Assembly (NCBI GenBank): GCA_028279375.1
Contig: JANQNW010000001.1
Span: 62,001 to 126,000, forward strand
Direction of reading: 5' to 3'
Origin: Phycisphaerales bacterium
Lineage (GTDB): Bacteria; Planctomycetota; Phycisphaerae; Phycisphaerales; UBA1924
Length of the DNA: 64,000 bases
Part shown: in pieces, positions 26,485-35,231 of the stretch
Layout: the number at the start of each line of letters is the position of its first letter
Position numbering within the stretch: position 1 is the first letter of the stretch
Program-made: the position numbers and the translations under genes
The notes under the pieces: generated by a model
Database searches by the model: none
Told to the model about the DNA's origin: nothing
What the model saw: the letters and a program-made list of their open reading frames with translations, nothing else

Positions 26485-28944
26485 ATGCTGACGTGCCTGC
26501 GATCGCTCGGAATCGCCCTTGTCATCGGTGTTTCATCGATGACTGCGCAGGGCCAGCAGGAGCCGGCGCCGGTCGAGAACGCAGAGGGCATCCAGTTCTC
26601 GCAGTTCTCGGATCCCGTCGATATCCAGGCGCTGATCGATTACGTCTCCCGGCGTCTGCAGATCAACATCATCATGACGGACACCGGGCTGCAGGGGAAT
26701 CAGGTCGTCTTCCGCGCCCCCATGACCGTGCGCGACGACCAGTTGCTCAATCTTCTCGAGATGCTCATGGAGCCGTACGGCTACACCCTTACACGCGAGC
26801 GCGACGAGGGCTGGTACGTCGTCCGACCCATCGACGGCCTGCAGCTCGACCTCGGTGATGAGTTCGGCTCCACCCAGGTCTTCCCCACCCCGCTGATCAG
26901 GCCGACCGCGATGAAGTCGGCGATCGAAGCCGTCATGCCCGGTGATCTGTCGCGCATGAAGATCGCCTACGTCGATGAACTTGGCGTGATCATCTCGACG
27001 GCGCCGCCGCGACTGAACAAGTCGCTCGAGCTCGTCGTCGAACTCCTGCTCGACGGCCAGAAGGGCCAGCGACTGCATCGCTTCGATCTGCAGCATGTCG
27101 CTGCAGGTGAGGCGCGCGATCGCATTCTCACGCTCACCGGGCAGGGCGAGAGCGCATCCGCCGCACAAAGGGCGCCGGGCCAGCAGCCCCAGGCAGCCAC
27201 CGGCAGTTCCGCGATCAGCTCGCTCAGCAATCTCGGCGATCGCCTTGTCATCGACCGCATGGGCAACTCGCTCATCTTCCGCGGCGAGGAGGGCGAGATC
27301 GAAGAAGCGTCGCAACTCGTCGCGATGGTCGATCAGCCCAGCCGTCTCATCATCCGGCGCTACAACGCCGGCGCCATGACGCCTGTGATCGCGAGCTACG
27401 GCCAGACACTTGGCCTCGGCCCGACGACGTCGACATCCGCCGCCGCCGCCGGACAGCAGGGCCAGCGCGGCCAGGACACTGGCGCCATCGGCAGTCACTT
27501 CGAGATCACCGACCCCGATGCGCAGTGGTTCACGTACTACGGCACCGAAGCACAGCACGACAAGATCGAGGAGCTCGTCGATCAGTACGCCGATCAGATT
27601 CGCCTCGAGCAGCTTGTCGTCGAGTTTTACAAGCTTGAATACTCCGACGCCGTCGAGACCGCCGACTTGCTCGCTGAGCTTCTCGATATCGATGTCGAGC
27701 AGGCGGAGCAGGCGCAGTCGCCCTTCCTTCCCGGCGGATTGCAGGGAGGAACGAGTCGCGGCGTCAACACGCAGCGCGGCATCAGCTCCGTCCAGGACCT
27801 CGAAACACAGGGGTTCCCCGGCGCCTCTGATCGCATTCAGGGCGCGCCCGGCCAGGTCCCCGGCGGCCCGGCGCCCGGTGAGGGCGACATCTCCGGCATC
27901 ACGCCGACAGAAGGCATCGCAATCATCGCCGATGAGGCGCGCAACCAGCTCATCATCCGCGCTCCCGCGAAGCAACAGGATGAGTTTCGCACGATCATCG
28001 AGAAGCTCGACCAGCGACGCCCGCAGGTGTATCTCGACGTGCAGATCGTCGCCGTCAACCTGACGGACAGCTTCGAGCTGACGATCGACTGGGCTCTCGA
28101 CTCGAACGACTTCCCCGTCTTCACGAACTTCGGTCTTCGAGGCGAGCCCTTCGACAATACTGACGTGCCGACAAACTTCGCAGGCATCACGGCCGCCATC
28201 GTGCGCTCCAACTACATCCCCTTCATCATCAACGCGCTTGCGACGGAAGCGGACGCCCGCATCATGTCGCGCCCGCGCCTCCTCGTGAACGACAACGAGG
28301 AAGCGGCGATCTCGAGCACGACCGACGAGCCCTTCTCATCAACATCGCAGGTGGCCGGCGCACCGAGTCAGACGTCGCTGGGCGGCACGCTCAGCGCTGG
28401 TACGACCGTCACTGTCGAGCCGCACATCAGCTCGGGCGGCTTCCTCGTGCTCGACTTCTCCGTCGAACTTTCCGCATTCGGCGAGCGTCCCAATCCCGAC
28501 CTTCCCCCCACCCGCCGGTCGGACAACATCGAATCCATCGTCACGGTTCCCTCGGACTCGACGGTCATCGTCGGCGGCTTCACCTTCGAGCAGGAGATGG
28601 AGTCCATCCAGAAGATTCCGTTCATTGGCGACATCCCGCTGATCGGCGAACTCTTCAAAGACCGGACCTCGAGCACCAGCCAGCGCACCATCTATGTCTT
28701 CATGACGCCGCGTGTGCTGACCGATCCCCGCTTCGCCGATCTTCGCCTTCTCACCGAGGGCCCGGCGGACATCAGTGAGGTCGATCTCGCCTCTCCGGAG
28801 CTGCTCCCGGCGCTCATGCCGCTCTACGGCGTCGAATTCCCTGGCGACGATGTGGATGATGAGCTCACCGAACTCGACGGCGAAGGCGAGCCCGGCGAGA
28901 CATCGCCGGAGGACGACGCCAACAATGAGTCGGGAGACTCATGA
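26485..28944 (+). CDS. gspD: Type II secretion system secretin GspD
   Basis: This 819-residue outer-membrane secretin forms the exit channel. A signal peptide (hydrophobic core, then M-T-A-Q-G-Q) is followed by an N0 domain, several N-type ring domains with Gly/Gln-rich linkers, and the C-terminal secretin core with TVTVEPHISSGGFL, a VPSDSTVIVGG segment and IPFIGDIPLIGELF. The start at 26485 is the first Met that gives a signal peptide; an upstream in-frame extension is unlikely. The ribosome binding site is weak. Its stop overlaps the gspE start by 4 nt. Confidence 0.93.
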   Translation: MLTCLRSLGIALVIGVSSMTAQGQQEPAPVENAEGIQFSQFSDPVDIQALIDYVSRRLQINIIMTDTGLQGNQVVFRAPMTVRDDQLLNLLEMLMEPYGYTLTRERDEGWYVVRPIDGLQLDLGDEFGSTQVFPTPLIRPTAMKSAIEAVMPGDLSRMKIAYVDELGVIISTAPPRLNKSLELVVELLLDGQKGQRLHRFDLQHVAAGEARDRILTLTGQGESASAAQRAPGQQPQAATGSSAISSLSNLGDRLVIDRMGNSLIFRGEEGEIEEASQLVAMVDQPSRLIIRRYNAGAMTPVIASYGQTLGLGPTTSTSAAAAGQQGQRGQDTGAIGSHFEITDPDAQWFTYYGTEAQHDKIEELVDQYADQIRLEQLVVEFYKLEYSDAVETADLLAELLDIDVEQAEQAQSPFLPGGLQGGTSRGVNTQRGISSVQDLETQGFPGASDRIQGAPGQVPGGPAPGEGDISGITPTEGIAIIADEARNQLIIRAPAKQQDEFRTIIEKLDQRRPQVYLDVQIVAVNLTDSFELTIDWALDSNDFPVFTNFGLRGEPFDNTDVPTNFAGITAAIVRSNYIPFIINALATEADARIMSRPRLLVNDNEEAAISSTTDEPFSSTSQVAGAPSQTSLGGTLSAGTTVTVEPHISSGGFLVLDFSVELSAFGERPNPDLPPTRRSDNIESIVTVPSDSTVIVGGFTFEQEMESIQKIPFIGDIPLIGELFKDRTSSTSQRTIYVFMTPRVLTDPRFADLRLLTEGPADISEVDLASPELLPALMPLYGVEFPGDDVDDELTELDGEGEPGETSPEDDANNESGDS

Positions 28945-30647
28945 GCGACGCCAGCGGCGACAACCAGAATGGAAAGAGCGCAGCCAACGGCGCTCCTGCG
29001 CCCGTCAGCGATGAGACGCCGGCGCGCCTGTCGCGCCTCTTCGGCGGTCTGAAACTGCGCCCCGACCAGGTGGAGGCGTTCCCGACGACGCCCGGCATCG
29101 ACGAAGAGCCATGGGATGTGCTTCTCTCCACGACCGGCTCCGAGGAGCATGCGGCGCTGCAGGCGCTCGCCAAGCGCTGCGGCCTCGAGTTCATCGCCGA
29201 GCCCAAGCCGCACGAATCTGCTGAACGCTTCTATGAGCATGTGCCTGCGGACGCGGCGCGCCGCCATCAGATCGCCGGCCTCTCATCCGACGGCGAAGTG
29301 ATGACCATCGCCACGGCGCAGCCCATGCAGCCGGCGGCCTTCAGCGCCATCGAGCGCCTCGTCGGCATGCCGATCCGCATCGCGCTCTCGCCCCGCGCGC
29401 AGGTCGGCAACCTGATCAATCGCGGCTATGAGCAGCGCCAGGATCTCGTCACGGAGATTGTCGAGGATATTCCCTTCGACGAGCGCGCCATCGAGAACGC
29501 CGCCGGCTCGATCGGGAAGGCCACCGACCTCCTGCAACTCGCCAGGCAAACGCCCGTCATCAAGCTCGTGAACATGATCCTGTTCGAAGCGCTCCGCCTC
29601 CGCGCTTCGGATATTCACATCCATCCGCTCGAAGACAAGCTGCTGATTCGCTTTCGCGTCGATGGCCTCCTCGTTGACGCATTCAGTCCGCCGCTGAGTC
29701 TCGCGGCCGCGATCTCCTCGCGCCTCAAGGTCATGGCCGAACTGGACATCGCGAATCGCCATTCGCCGCAGGATGGACAAACGACTGTGCGCATCGGCTC
29801 GCGCAAGATCGACATCCGTCTCTCCTGCGTGCCGACGGTCTTCGGCGAGCGCCTCGTCCTGCGTCTGCTCGATCAAAGCCAGAACAAGCTCAGCCTCGAA
29901 TCACTTGGCATGACGGACGAGATGCAGGATGAGCTCATGGAGCTCATCAATCGTCCAACCGGCATGATCCTCGTCACAGGCCCCACGGGCTCGGGCAAGA
30001 CGACATCGCTCTACGCGGCGCTGGAACGCGTCGATCGCACCACGCGCAACGTGATGACAATCGAAGATCCGGTCGAGTACCACATGGACAACATCGGGCA
30101 GGTGCAGGTCAACCCCAAGCGCGGCGTGACGTTCGCCTCCGGCCTTCGCTCGCTGCTCAGGCAGGATCCTGATGTGATTCTCGTCGGTGAGATCCGAGAC
30201 GAAGAGACGGCGCATCTGGCGGTGCAGGCTGCGCTCACCGGTCACCTTGTGCTTGCGACGCTCCACACCAACGACGCACCCAGCGCCGTCTCGCGCTTGC
30301 AGGACATCGGCATCGAGCCGTACCTGATCTGCTCGGCGCTGCTGGCGACGATGGGACAGCGCCTGCTCAGGCGCTGCTGCGAGAAGTGCGGAGGCACAGG
30401 ACTCGTGCAGGGTGAGCGCTGCGACAAGTGTCTTGGCTCCGGCTACTCCGGTCGTGTCGCGATCTATGAGCTCATGCCCATGACCGACGAGCTGCGCGGC
30501 CTGACCATGCATTCAGCGGACGCGACAGCGCTCATGGCCAAGGCCATCGAACAAGGGCTCAAGCCCATGGTCATCGACGGCCAGGAGAAGGTCGCGCGCG
30601 GCCTCACCACCTCCGAAGAACTTCGCCGCGTCCTTGCACAGGAGTAG
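28941..30647 (+). CDS. gspE: Type II secretion ATPase GspE
   Basis: This 568-residue cytoplasmic ATPase drives pseudopilus assembly. An N-terminal domain (about 50-160) precedes the catalytic core: Walker A GPTGSGKTT at 347-355, an Asp box (TIEDPVEY), Walker B DVILVGEIRD at 411-420 and a His box. The zinc-binding pair Cys480/Cys483 and Cys494/Cys497 is typical of GspE/PilB. The first 40 residues are low-complexity and variable. The ATG overlaps the gspD stop (ATGA). All catalytic motifs are intact. Confidence 0.96.
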   Translation: MSDASGDNQNGKSAANGAPAPVSDETPARLSRLFGGLKLRPDQVEAFPTTPGIDEEPWDVLLSTTGSEEHAALQALAKRCGLEFIAEPKPHESAERFYEHVPADAARRHQIAGLSSDGEVMTIATAQPMQPAAFSAIERLVGMPIRIALSPRAQVGNLINRGYEQRQDLVTEIVEDIPFDERAIENAAGSIGKATDLLQLARQTPVIKLVNMILFEALRLRASDIHIHPLEDKLLIRFRVDGLLVDAFSPPLSLAAAISSRLKVMAELDIANRHSPQDGQTTVRIGSRKIDIRLSCVPTVFGERLVLRLLDQSQNKLSLESLGMTDEMQDELMELINRPTGMILVTGPTGSGKTTSLYAALERVDRTTRNVMTIEDPVEYHMDNIGQVQVNPKRGVTFASGLRSLLRQDPDVILVGEIRDEETAHLAVQAALTGHLVLATLHTNDAPSAVSRLQDIGIEPYLICSALLATMGQRLLRRCCEKCGGTGLVQGERCDKCLGSGYSGRVAIYELMPMTDELRGLTMHSADATALMAKAIEQGLKPMVIDGQEKVARGLTTSEELRRVLAQE

Positions 30648-30683
30648 AATCCGAACGCCATCGCGACGGAGTGAACCTGCGAC

Positions 30684-31886
30684 GTGACACAGGTCGAGAC
30701 CACAACACAGTTCTTCTTCTCCGCAGTCTCCGCAGACGGCTCGCGCAAGCGCGGCATGCGAACCGCGACGGATGAGCCTTCGCTCGCGCAGGCGCTTAGT
30801 GAAGACGGATTACTCCTCGTCAAGGCGCGCAAGCTCCCGAGCTGGACGGCGCGCACGACGGATCTCCCGCTCAAGGATCAGGTCGGATTCAATCGCCAGA
30901 TCGGCGATCTCCTCGGTCGTGGAGTCACGCTCGTCGAAGCGCTGGAAGTTGCAGGGTCCGTTGTCACGCCTGCGACGAAGAAGCGATCCGAGCGCATCCG
31001 CTCACTCGTCGGCGCCGGCGCCAGCTTCGCCGACGCATGCGAGCAGGTCGGCGGCTTCGATTCGATCACCATCACCGTGTATCGCTCCGCGGAGCGCGCC
31101 GGCGATCTCGGCGACGCGGCGCGAAGGCTCGCCGAATCCGCAGAGCGCAGACAGGCCATCGTCGGCAAGGCGATCACGCTGCTCATCTATCCCGCCATTG
31201 TGTCCGCAATCAGCGCCATCGTCGCGACGCTTGTGCTCACGATCGTCGTGCCGAAGATCGGCGCCGGACTGGCGCAAACGGGAATCGAGCTGCCCTGGTA
31301 CACGGAACTCGTGATGGACGCCGGCAACTGGCTGAAGGCGAACTTTCTGTTTGTGCTCATCGGCCTCGTCGCGTTCGCGAGCCTGCTCGTCGTCTTCCGG
31401 AAGATTGTCTTCGCGGCGCTGCTGGCGCTGCTTCGCAAGATGCCCGCCGTCTCGAAGCTCGTGCTGGCGATGGAGTCGGCGCGCTTCTTCAGCGTGATGG
31501 GCGCGATGGCTCGCTCGGGCGTGCCCCTCGCTGATTCACTGGGCATCGCCTCCGGCGCCGTCAGCCATCCCCAGCTTCGGAAGCAGCTCGAGACCGTGCG
31601 GACTCGACTCGTCGAGGGCGGCGTCCTGCGTCAGCTCCTCGAGGAGGTCACGGCCCTGCCGCTGGCCACCCGGCGACTGCTCGTCGCGGCCGAACGATCC
31701 GGCGATCTCGATTCGGCCTTCGACGCTCTGGCCGTCGACCTGACCAACGAGATGGACACCCGCTCGGAGCGTCTGCTGGCGGCCCTGGAACCCGCCCTGA
31801 TCGTGGTGATGTTCGTGGTGATCGGCTCGCTGCTGATGTCCGTCATGGTCCCGCTGGTGACGATGTCCAGTCAGGTGCAGGGCTAG
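30684..31886 (+). CDS. gspF: Type II secretion inner-membrane platform protein GspF
   Basis: This 400-residue inner-membrane protein has two T2SSF domains (about residues 60-180 and 260-385), each ending in a hydrophobic segment, with RQIGDLLGRGVTLVEAL and FFSVMGAMARSGVPLADSL as the paired signatures. It is the platform that connects the GspE ATPase with the pseudopilins. The start is GTG at 30684, 36 nt after gspE, with GGAG 12 nt before it. A gap of 148 nt follows before gspG and could carry a processing site or promoter. Confidence 0.93.
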   Translation: MTQVETTTQFFFSAVSADGSRKRGMRTATDEPSLAQALSEDGLLLVKARKLPSWTARTTDLPLKDQVGFNRQIGDLLGRGVTLVEALEVAGSVVTPATKKRSERIRSLVGAGASFADACEQVGGFDSITITVYRSAERAGDLGDAARRLAESAERRQAIVGKAITLLIYPAIVSAISAIVATLVLTIVVPKIGAGLAQTGIELPWYTELVMDAGNWLKANFLFVLIGLVAFASLLVVFRKIVFAALLALLRKMPAVSKLVLAMESARFFSVMGAMARSGVPLADSLGIASGAVSHPQLRKQLETVRTRLVEGGVLRQLLEEVTALPLATRRLLVAAERSGDLDSAFDALAVDLTNEMDTRSERLLAALEPALIVVMFVVIGSLLMSVMVPLVTMSSQVQG

Positions 31887-32034
31887 GAGCCGCTAGAATG
31901 GGCGGTTCGGTGGATTCGCCCGCAACTTTCGGCAGGCCCGTGCGTCCAACGGCCTGCGAGGACGGGCGATTGCTGCAGGAATGCCAACACAAGTCCGTCA
32001 ACCGCGTAGAAAGCGGTGGAGAGGATCGTCCGAT

Positions 32035-32430
32035 ATGACATCCATGGTCATCAGACAACGCGGTTTCTCGCTCCTGGAAATGATGCTGGTGCTGCTCATC
32101 ATGGGCGCCCTCGTCTCGATCGTGGTCGTCAACCTCGTCGGACAGGACGAGCGCGCCAAGATCAAGATCACCACCATTCGCATGGAGCAGATCGAGAACG
32201 CGCTCGACCAGTACAAGTTCGAGAAGGGCTCCTATCCCACCGCCGAGGAAGGCCTGAACATCCTCGTCAGCGGAAAATACCTGACGGAGATTCCGCTCGA
32301 CGGCTGGAACAATCCCTTCCTCTACTACGTCCCCAGCACCAATCCCCAGGTCCCCTTCGATCTCATCAGCCTCGGCGCCGACGCCACGCCCGGCACCGAA
32401 GACGATCTCTTCAACTGGTCGCTCGAATGA
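32035..32430 (+). CDS. gspG: Major pseudopilin GspG
   Basis: This 131-residue protein has a type IV prepilin leader (Q-R-G followed by FSLLEMMLVLLIMG), with cleavage after Gly10, Phe at +1 and Glu at +5. The C-terminal part has the GspG pattern: YKFEKGSYPTAEEGLNIL, then D-G-W-N-N-P and a calcium-site-like D-L-I-S-L-G-A-D region. It forms the pseudopilus shaft. The ATG at 32035 was chosen because GGAGAGG lies about 10 nt before it. The stop overlaps the next pseudopilin gene (ATGA). Confidence 0.93.
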   Translation: MTSMVIRQRGFSLLEMMLVLLIMGALVSIVVVNLVGQDERAKIKITTIRMEQIENALDQYKFEKGSYPTAEEGLNILVSGKYLTEIPLDGWNNPFLYYVPSTNPQVPFDLISLGADATPGTEDDLFNWSLE

Positions 32431-32993
32431 CGCCCAGGCGAGCCATGACGTTCCTCGAGGTCGCGCTTGCGGTCGCGCTGCTTGCAGGCGTCGCGACGAC
32501 GATCCTCGGAGGCTACGGCTCGCTCCGCTCCGCCGCCGACATGCAGCAGCAGCGCCTGGACGCGATGGAAGTCGCCAACAGGCTGATTCTCGTCTACACC
32601 CATCTCGGCCCCGAAGAGCTTCCCGACACTGATCAGTACATCGAGCAGGGACGCGGGCGATACATGTATCGCCTGAAGGAGGACATCCTCGTCGCGGATG
32701 ACAACGAGCGCGACGATCTCGTCGTGCGCCGCGCCGTGCCTGCCAAGTCCATCTCGTCTGACAAGCGCATCGAGGCGGGCTTCGTGATGATCACGATCAA
32801 CGTCTATCCCTTCTCGCGCGATCGCGTGCGCGACTCCGACGAGCCGCTCGCGTCCCTCAGCCGCATCTTCGATCCCTTCCCCCGCCTCGTCGGAGATGAG
32901 CGCACCGATGTGCTGCTCAAGCACCTCGAGCGCATGCTCAATATCGAAATCGACGTCGACAGCCTCGAGCCCGGTGGAGGAGGCGCGCCATGA
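32427..32993 (+). CDS. Minor pseudopilin, GspI/GspH-like
   Basis: This 188-residue protein has a prepilin-type N-terminus: R-R-A, then MTFLEVALAVALLAG. Position -1 is Ala instead of the usual Gly, which prepilin peptidases can tolerate; Glu at +5 is kept. The C-terminal part is acidic and has no clear family signature. Its place between gspG and a GspJ-like gene suggests GspI or GspH. The ATG overlaps the gspG stop by 4 nt, and the gene's stop overlaps the next start. Confidence 0.75.
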   Translation: MTPRRAMTFLEVALAVALLAGVATTILGGYGSLRSAADMQQQRLDAMEVANRLILVYTHLGPEELPDTDQYIEQGRGRYMYRLKEDILVADDNERDDLVVRRAVPAKSISSDKRIEAGFVMITINVYPFSRDRVRDSDEPLASLSRIFDPFPRLVGDERTDVLLKHLERMLNIEIDVDSLEPGGGGAP

Positions 32994-33700
32994 CCCGCCG
33001 CGGCTTCACGATGCTGGAAATGTCGCTGGCGATGGTCATCGGATCCATGCTCGTCATCACCTGCTTCGGCCTGATGCGCATGATCGAGGACTCCGAGCAA
33101 TACCTCGCTCGCTCATTCGACGATGTCTCCGACTTCTCGCGCTGCCATCGCACGATCGGACGCGCCATGCAGTCGCTCGTTGCTGCCCCGATCCAGCTTG
33201 ACGACGGCCCGACCGGAGACGCCGATGACGCCCTGTCCGGCGCCCGCGCGGATTTCCGGGAACGCGGAGGAAACTCAACGAGCCGCCGCGGCTCGAGCGA
33301 GAACGGGCCGCCTCGATTTCGCATGGGGCCCATCGACGAAGAGGATCTCGAGAACTTCGAGGCGCCATGGCGCATCGAACTCGTCCTGACGAAGGCGCCA
33401 TTTCAGTACGCCGTCGAGACCGATCGACCCGTGCGCGGCGCCTTTGACAAGATCGCTGACGGTCGCGACTGGACGCTTCAGTGGACGCCCATCGATCCAC
33501 CCGGCGATCCTGTCGTGCTCGCTGAGGGCCTGGCGCAGGTCTGGTTCTCCGCCATCCAGGGCACCGGTCCGGAAGCCGTCTTGGAGGCGCGGCAGAGCAA
33601 CGAGTTCCCGCGCGCGGTCCGGGTCGTGATATTCGCACGCTCGGGCGCGGCCGTGGACTGGCTGTTCGAACCCGGCATCACAACGGGAGATTTCAATTGA
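32990..33700 (+). CDS. Minor pseudopilin, GspJ-like
   Basis: This 236-residue protein starts with a canonical prepilin cleavage site (R-R-G, then FTMLEMSLAM; Glu at +5). The C-terminal globular part is longer than in GspG/H/I, as is usual for GspJ, and includes a charged acidic loop with several Arg-Gly and Asp-Glu runs. It would be part of the pseudopilus tip. The assignment is based on position and length. It overlaps its neighbours by 4 nt at both ends. Confidence 0.75.
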   Translation: MTRRGFTMLEMSLAMVIGSMLVITCFGLMRMIEDSEQYLARSFDDVSDFSRCHRTIGRAMQSLVAAPIQLDDGPTGDADDALSGARADFRERGGNSTSRRGSSENGPPRFRMGPIDEEDLENFEAPWRIELVLTKAPFQYAVETDRPVRGAFDKIADGRDWTLQWTPIDPPGDPVVLAEGLAQVWFSAIQGTGPEAVLEARQSNEFPRAVRVVIFARSGAAVDWLFEPGITTGDFN

Positions 33701-34521
33701 GGCGCCTCGTCGAGGGAATCCGAGCACACGGCGCGAAAGCGGGCTCGCGGGGCTTCGCCCTGCCGCTCGTGCTGTTGCTGCTCTTCATCTCGTCACTGCA
33801 TCTGGCCGTGGCCTTCGAGCGCCAGACTTCGCAGACGCGCGTCGTCACGCGCCAGCTCGCTGAGTATCGACGTCATCACGAGATGTTCGGCATTCGCGCG
33901 CTCGTGACGAACTGGCTCAAGGACAAGAACTCGAGCGCGATGACGCCTTATCTCGAGGACGAGGACAAGGACTTCTCCTATGGCTTCGTCCTCCCCAGCG
34001 GCGCTCAGGTCCGCATCAAGGTGCGCGATGGCCAGGGCATGCCCGGGGTGATCGGCTCGGACGCCCCCGAGCCCCAGCGCGTCGCCTACACGGAGTTCCT
34101 CGATCGTTACTTCGCACTGACCGACGCCAAGGGCGCCCGGCGCATCGTCGGCCCGCCGGAGATCAGCCTCAATACGGCCCCGACTGTCGTCCTCGAGGCC
34201 CTTGTCCCCGAAAATGGGGATAAGTTCGCCGAGCGCGTCGAACGCGTGCGGCGGCGCAATCCAATCGACCTTGACGGCCTCGAAAACGCCCTTCGGGGCG
34301 TCGGGCTCAACCCCGAGGAGAGCGTCGGCCTCCGACAGATCGTGACATTCACACCGGTGCTCTGGCAACTCGACATCAACGTGCGCGACAGCGAGGGAGA
34401 GCGATTCTTCGAGATGCTCTTCGAGTTCGATTCCCTTGGCGCCATCGAGTTGAAATGGAAGGAAGTCACCCCTCTCTCGGACGATGAAGAGGAGACGAAT
34501 TCCAGTCCCCGGAGGTACTAG
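33697..34521 (+). CDS. Minor pseudopilin GspK-like (atypical +5 residue)
   Basis: The 274-residue protein has a longer N-terminal leader, then S-R-G and FALPLVLLLL. Position +5 is Leu rather than Glu, which is the known exception for GspK. The large C-terminal domain, with helix-hairpin-helix-like content (LENALRGVGLNPEESVGLR), also fits GspK. The start is TTG at 33697, overlapping the stop of the previous gene; GGGAGA lies about 6 nt upstream. It would cap the pseudopilus tip. Confidence 0.75.
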   Translation: MRRLVEGIRAHGAKAGSRGFALPLVLLLLFISSLHLAVAFERQTSQTRVVTRQLAEYRRHHEMFGIRALVTNWLKDKNSSAMTPYLEDEDKDFSYGFVLPSGAQVRIKVRDGQGMPGVIGSDAPEPQRVAYTEFLDRYFALTDAKGARRIVGPPEISLNTAPTVVLEALVPENGDKFAERVERVRRRNPIDLDGLENALRGVGLNPEESVGLRQIVTFTPVLWQLDINVRDSEGERFFEMLFEFDSLGAIELKWKEVTPLSDDEEETNSSPRRY

Positions 34522-34529
34522 GAAGCGCG

Positions 34530-35231
34530 ATGGCTCTCAGTGCGGACAAGGCGGCTCGCTTCAGCAGATGGATGCTCCTCGTAGTGGCCATCGGGGCGGT
34601 TTTCTGCGCGGGCGTCTTTGCCATCGGGGTGAAGGCCCCCGATCTTGCCCCTCCGCAGCTCGAGCCGCGTGATTTCACAGGGAGTCAGGCTGCGCAATCG
34701 AGCGCCGAGAGCGTCGCCGCGAATACGGATTGGACAGAAGCGGCGCCGCTGCTCGCCTGGATGGTCCCCGAGAGCGTCACCGCGAACCTCGTGAACTCTC
34801 GGCCGAAGGACGGCGACCAGGCGCAAGCCCAGCAGGCGCAGCAGGCGGCGCAGCAGTCGAACAACACGTCGCGGCGCAACGTGCCTGCGGACTGGCGCTA
34901 CGTCGGGTATTTCGGCTCCGGCGGCGACGACTCCATGGCTCTCGTCGCCATGGGAGGCCAGCAGCGCATCGTCCAGGTCGGCCAGGAGATCGACGGCTAC
35001 CGATTCACCAAGATCCAGCCGGAGCTCATCTGGCTGCGCTCGGGCGGCGACGAACTGAAGCTCACCGCCGCGGCGCCTCCGCCGGTGGAGCTCGATCTTC
35101 CGCTTCCGTCTCCGAAGGCCGCCGAGCCGCGACGATCCGGTCGCACCGCGGACTACGAGCGCTTTCAGGACCGCCGCGAATTCTGGAAGACGAACGAGGA
35201 CGATGAGGAAAAGGAGGAGGACCCCTCCTGA
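34530..35231 (+). CDS. Type II secretion assembly protein, GspC-like
   Basis: This 233-residue protein has one N-terminal membrane helix (about 13-34), a Gln/Ala-rich linker (about 95-115), and a compact periplasmic domain with YVGYFGSGGDDSMALV and VGQEIDGYRFTKI. That domain pattern resembles the homology region of GspC or PilP, which docks on the secretin. An acidic Asp/Glu-rich tail ends the protein. The position between GspK-like and GspL-like genes supports the call; sequence alone is not decisive. Confidence 0.6.
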   Translation: MALSADKAARFSRWMLLVVAIGAVFCAGVFAIGVKAPDLAPPQLEPRDFTGSQAAQSSAESVAANTDWTEAAPLLAWMVPESVTANLVNSRPKDGDQAQAQQAQQAAQQSNNTSRRNVPADWRYVGYFGSGGDDSMALVAMGGQQRIVQVGQEIDGYRFTKIQPELIWLRSGGDELKLTAAAPPPVELDLPLPSPKAAEPRRSGRTADYERFQDRREFWKTNEDDEEKEEDPS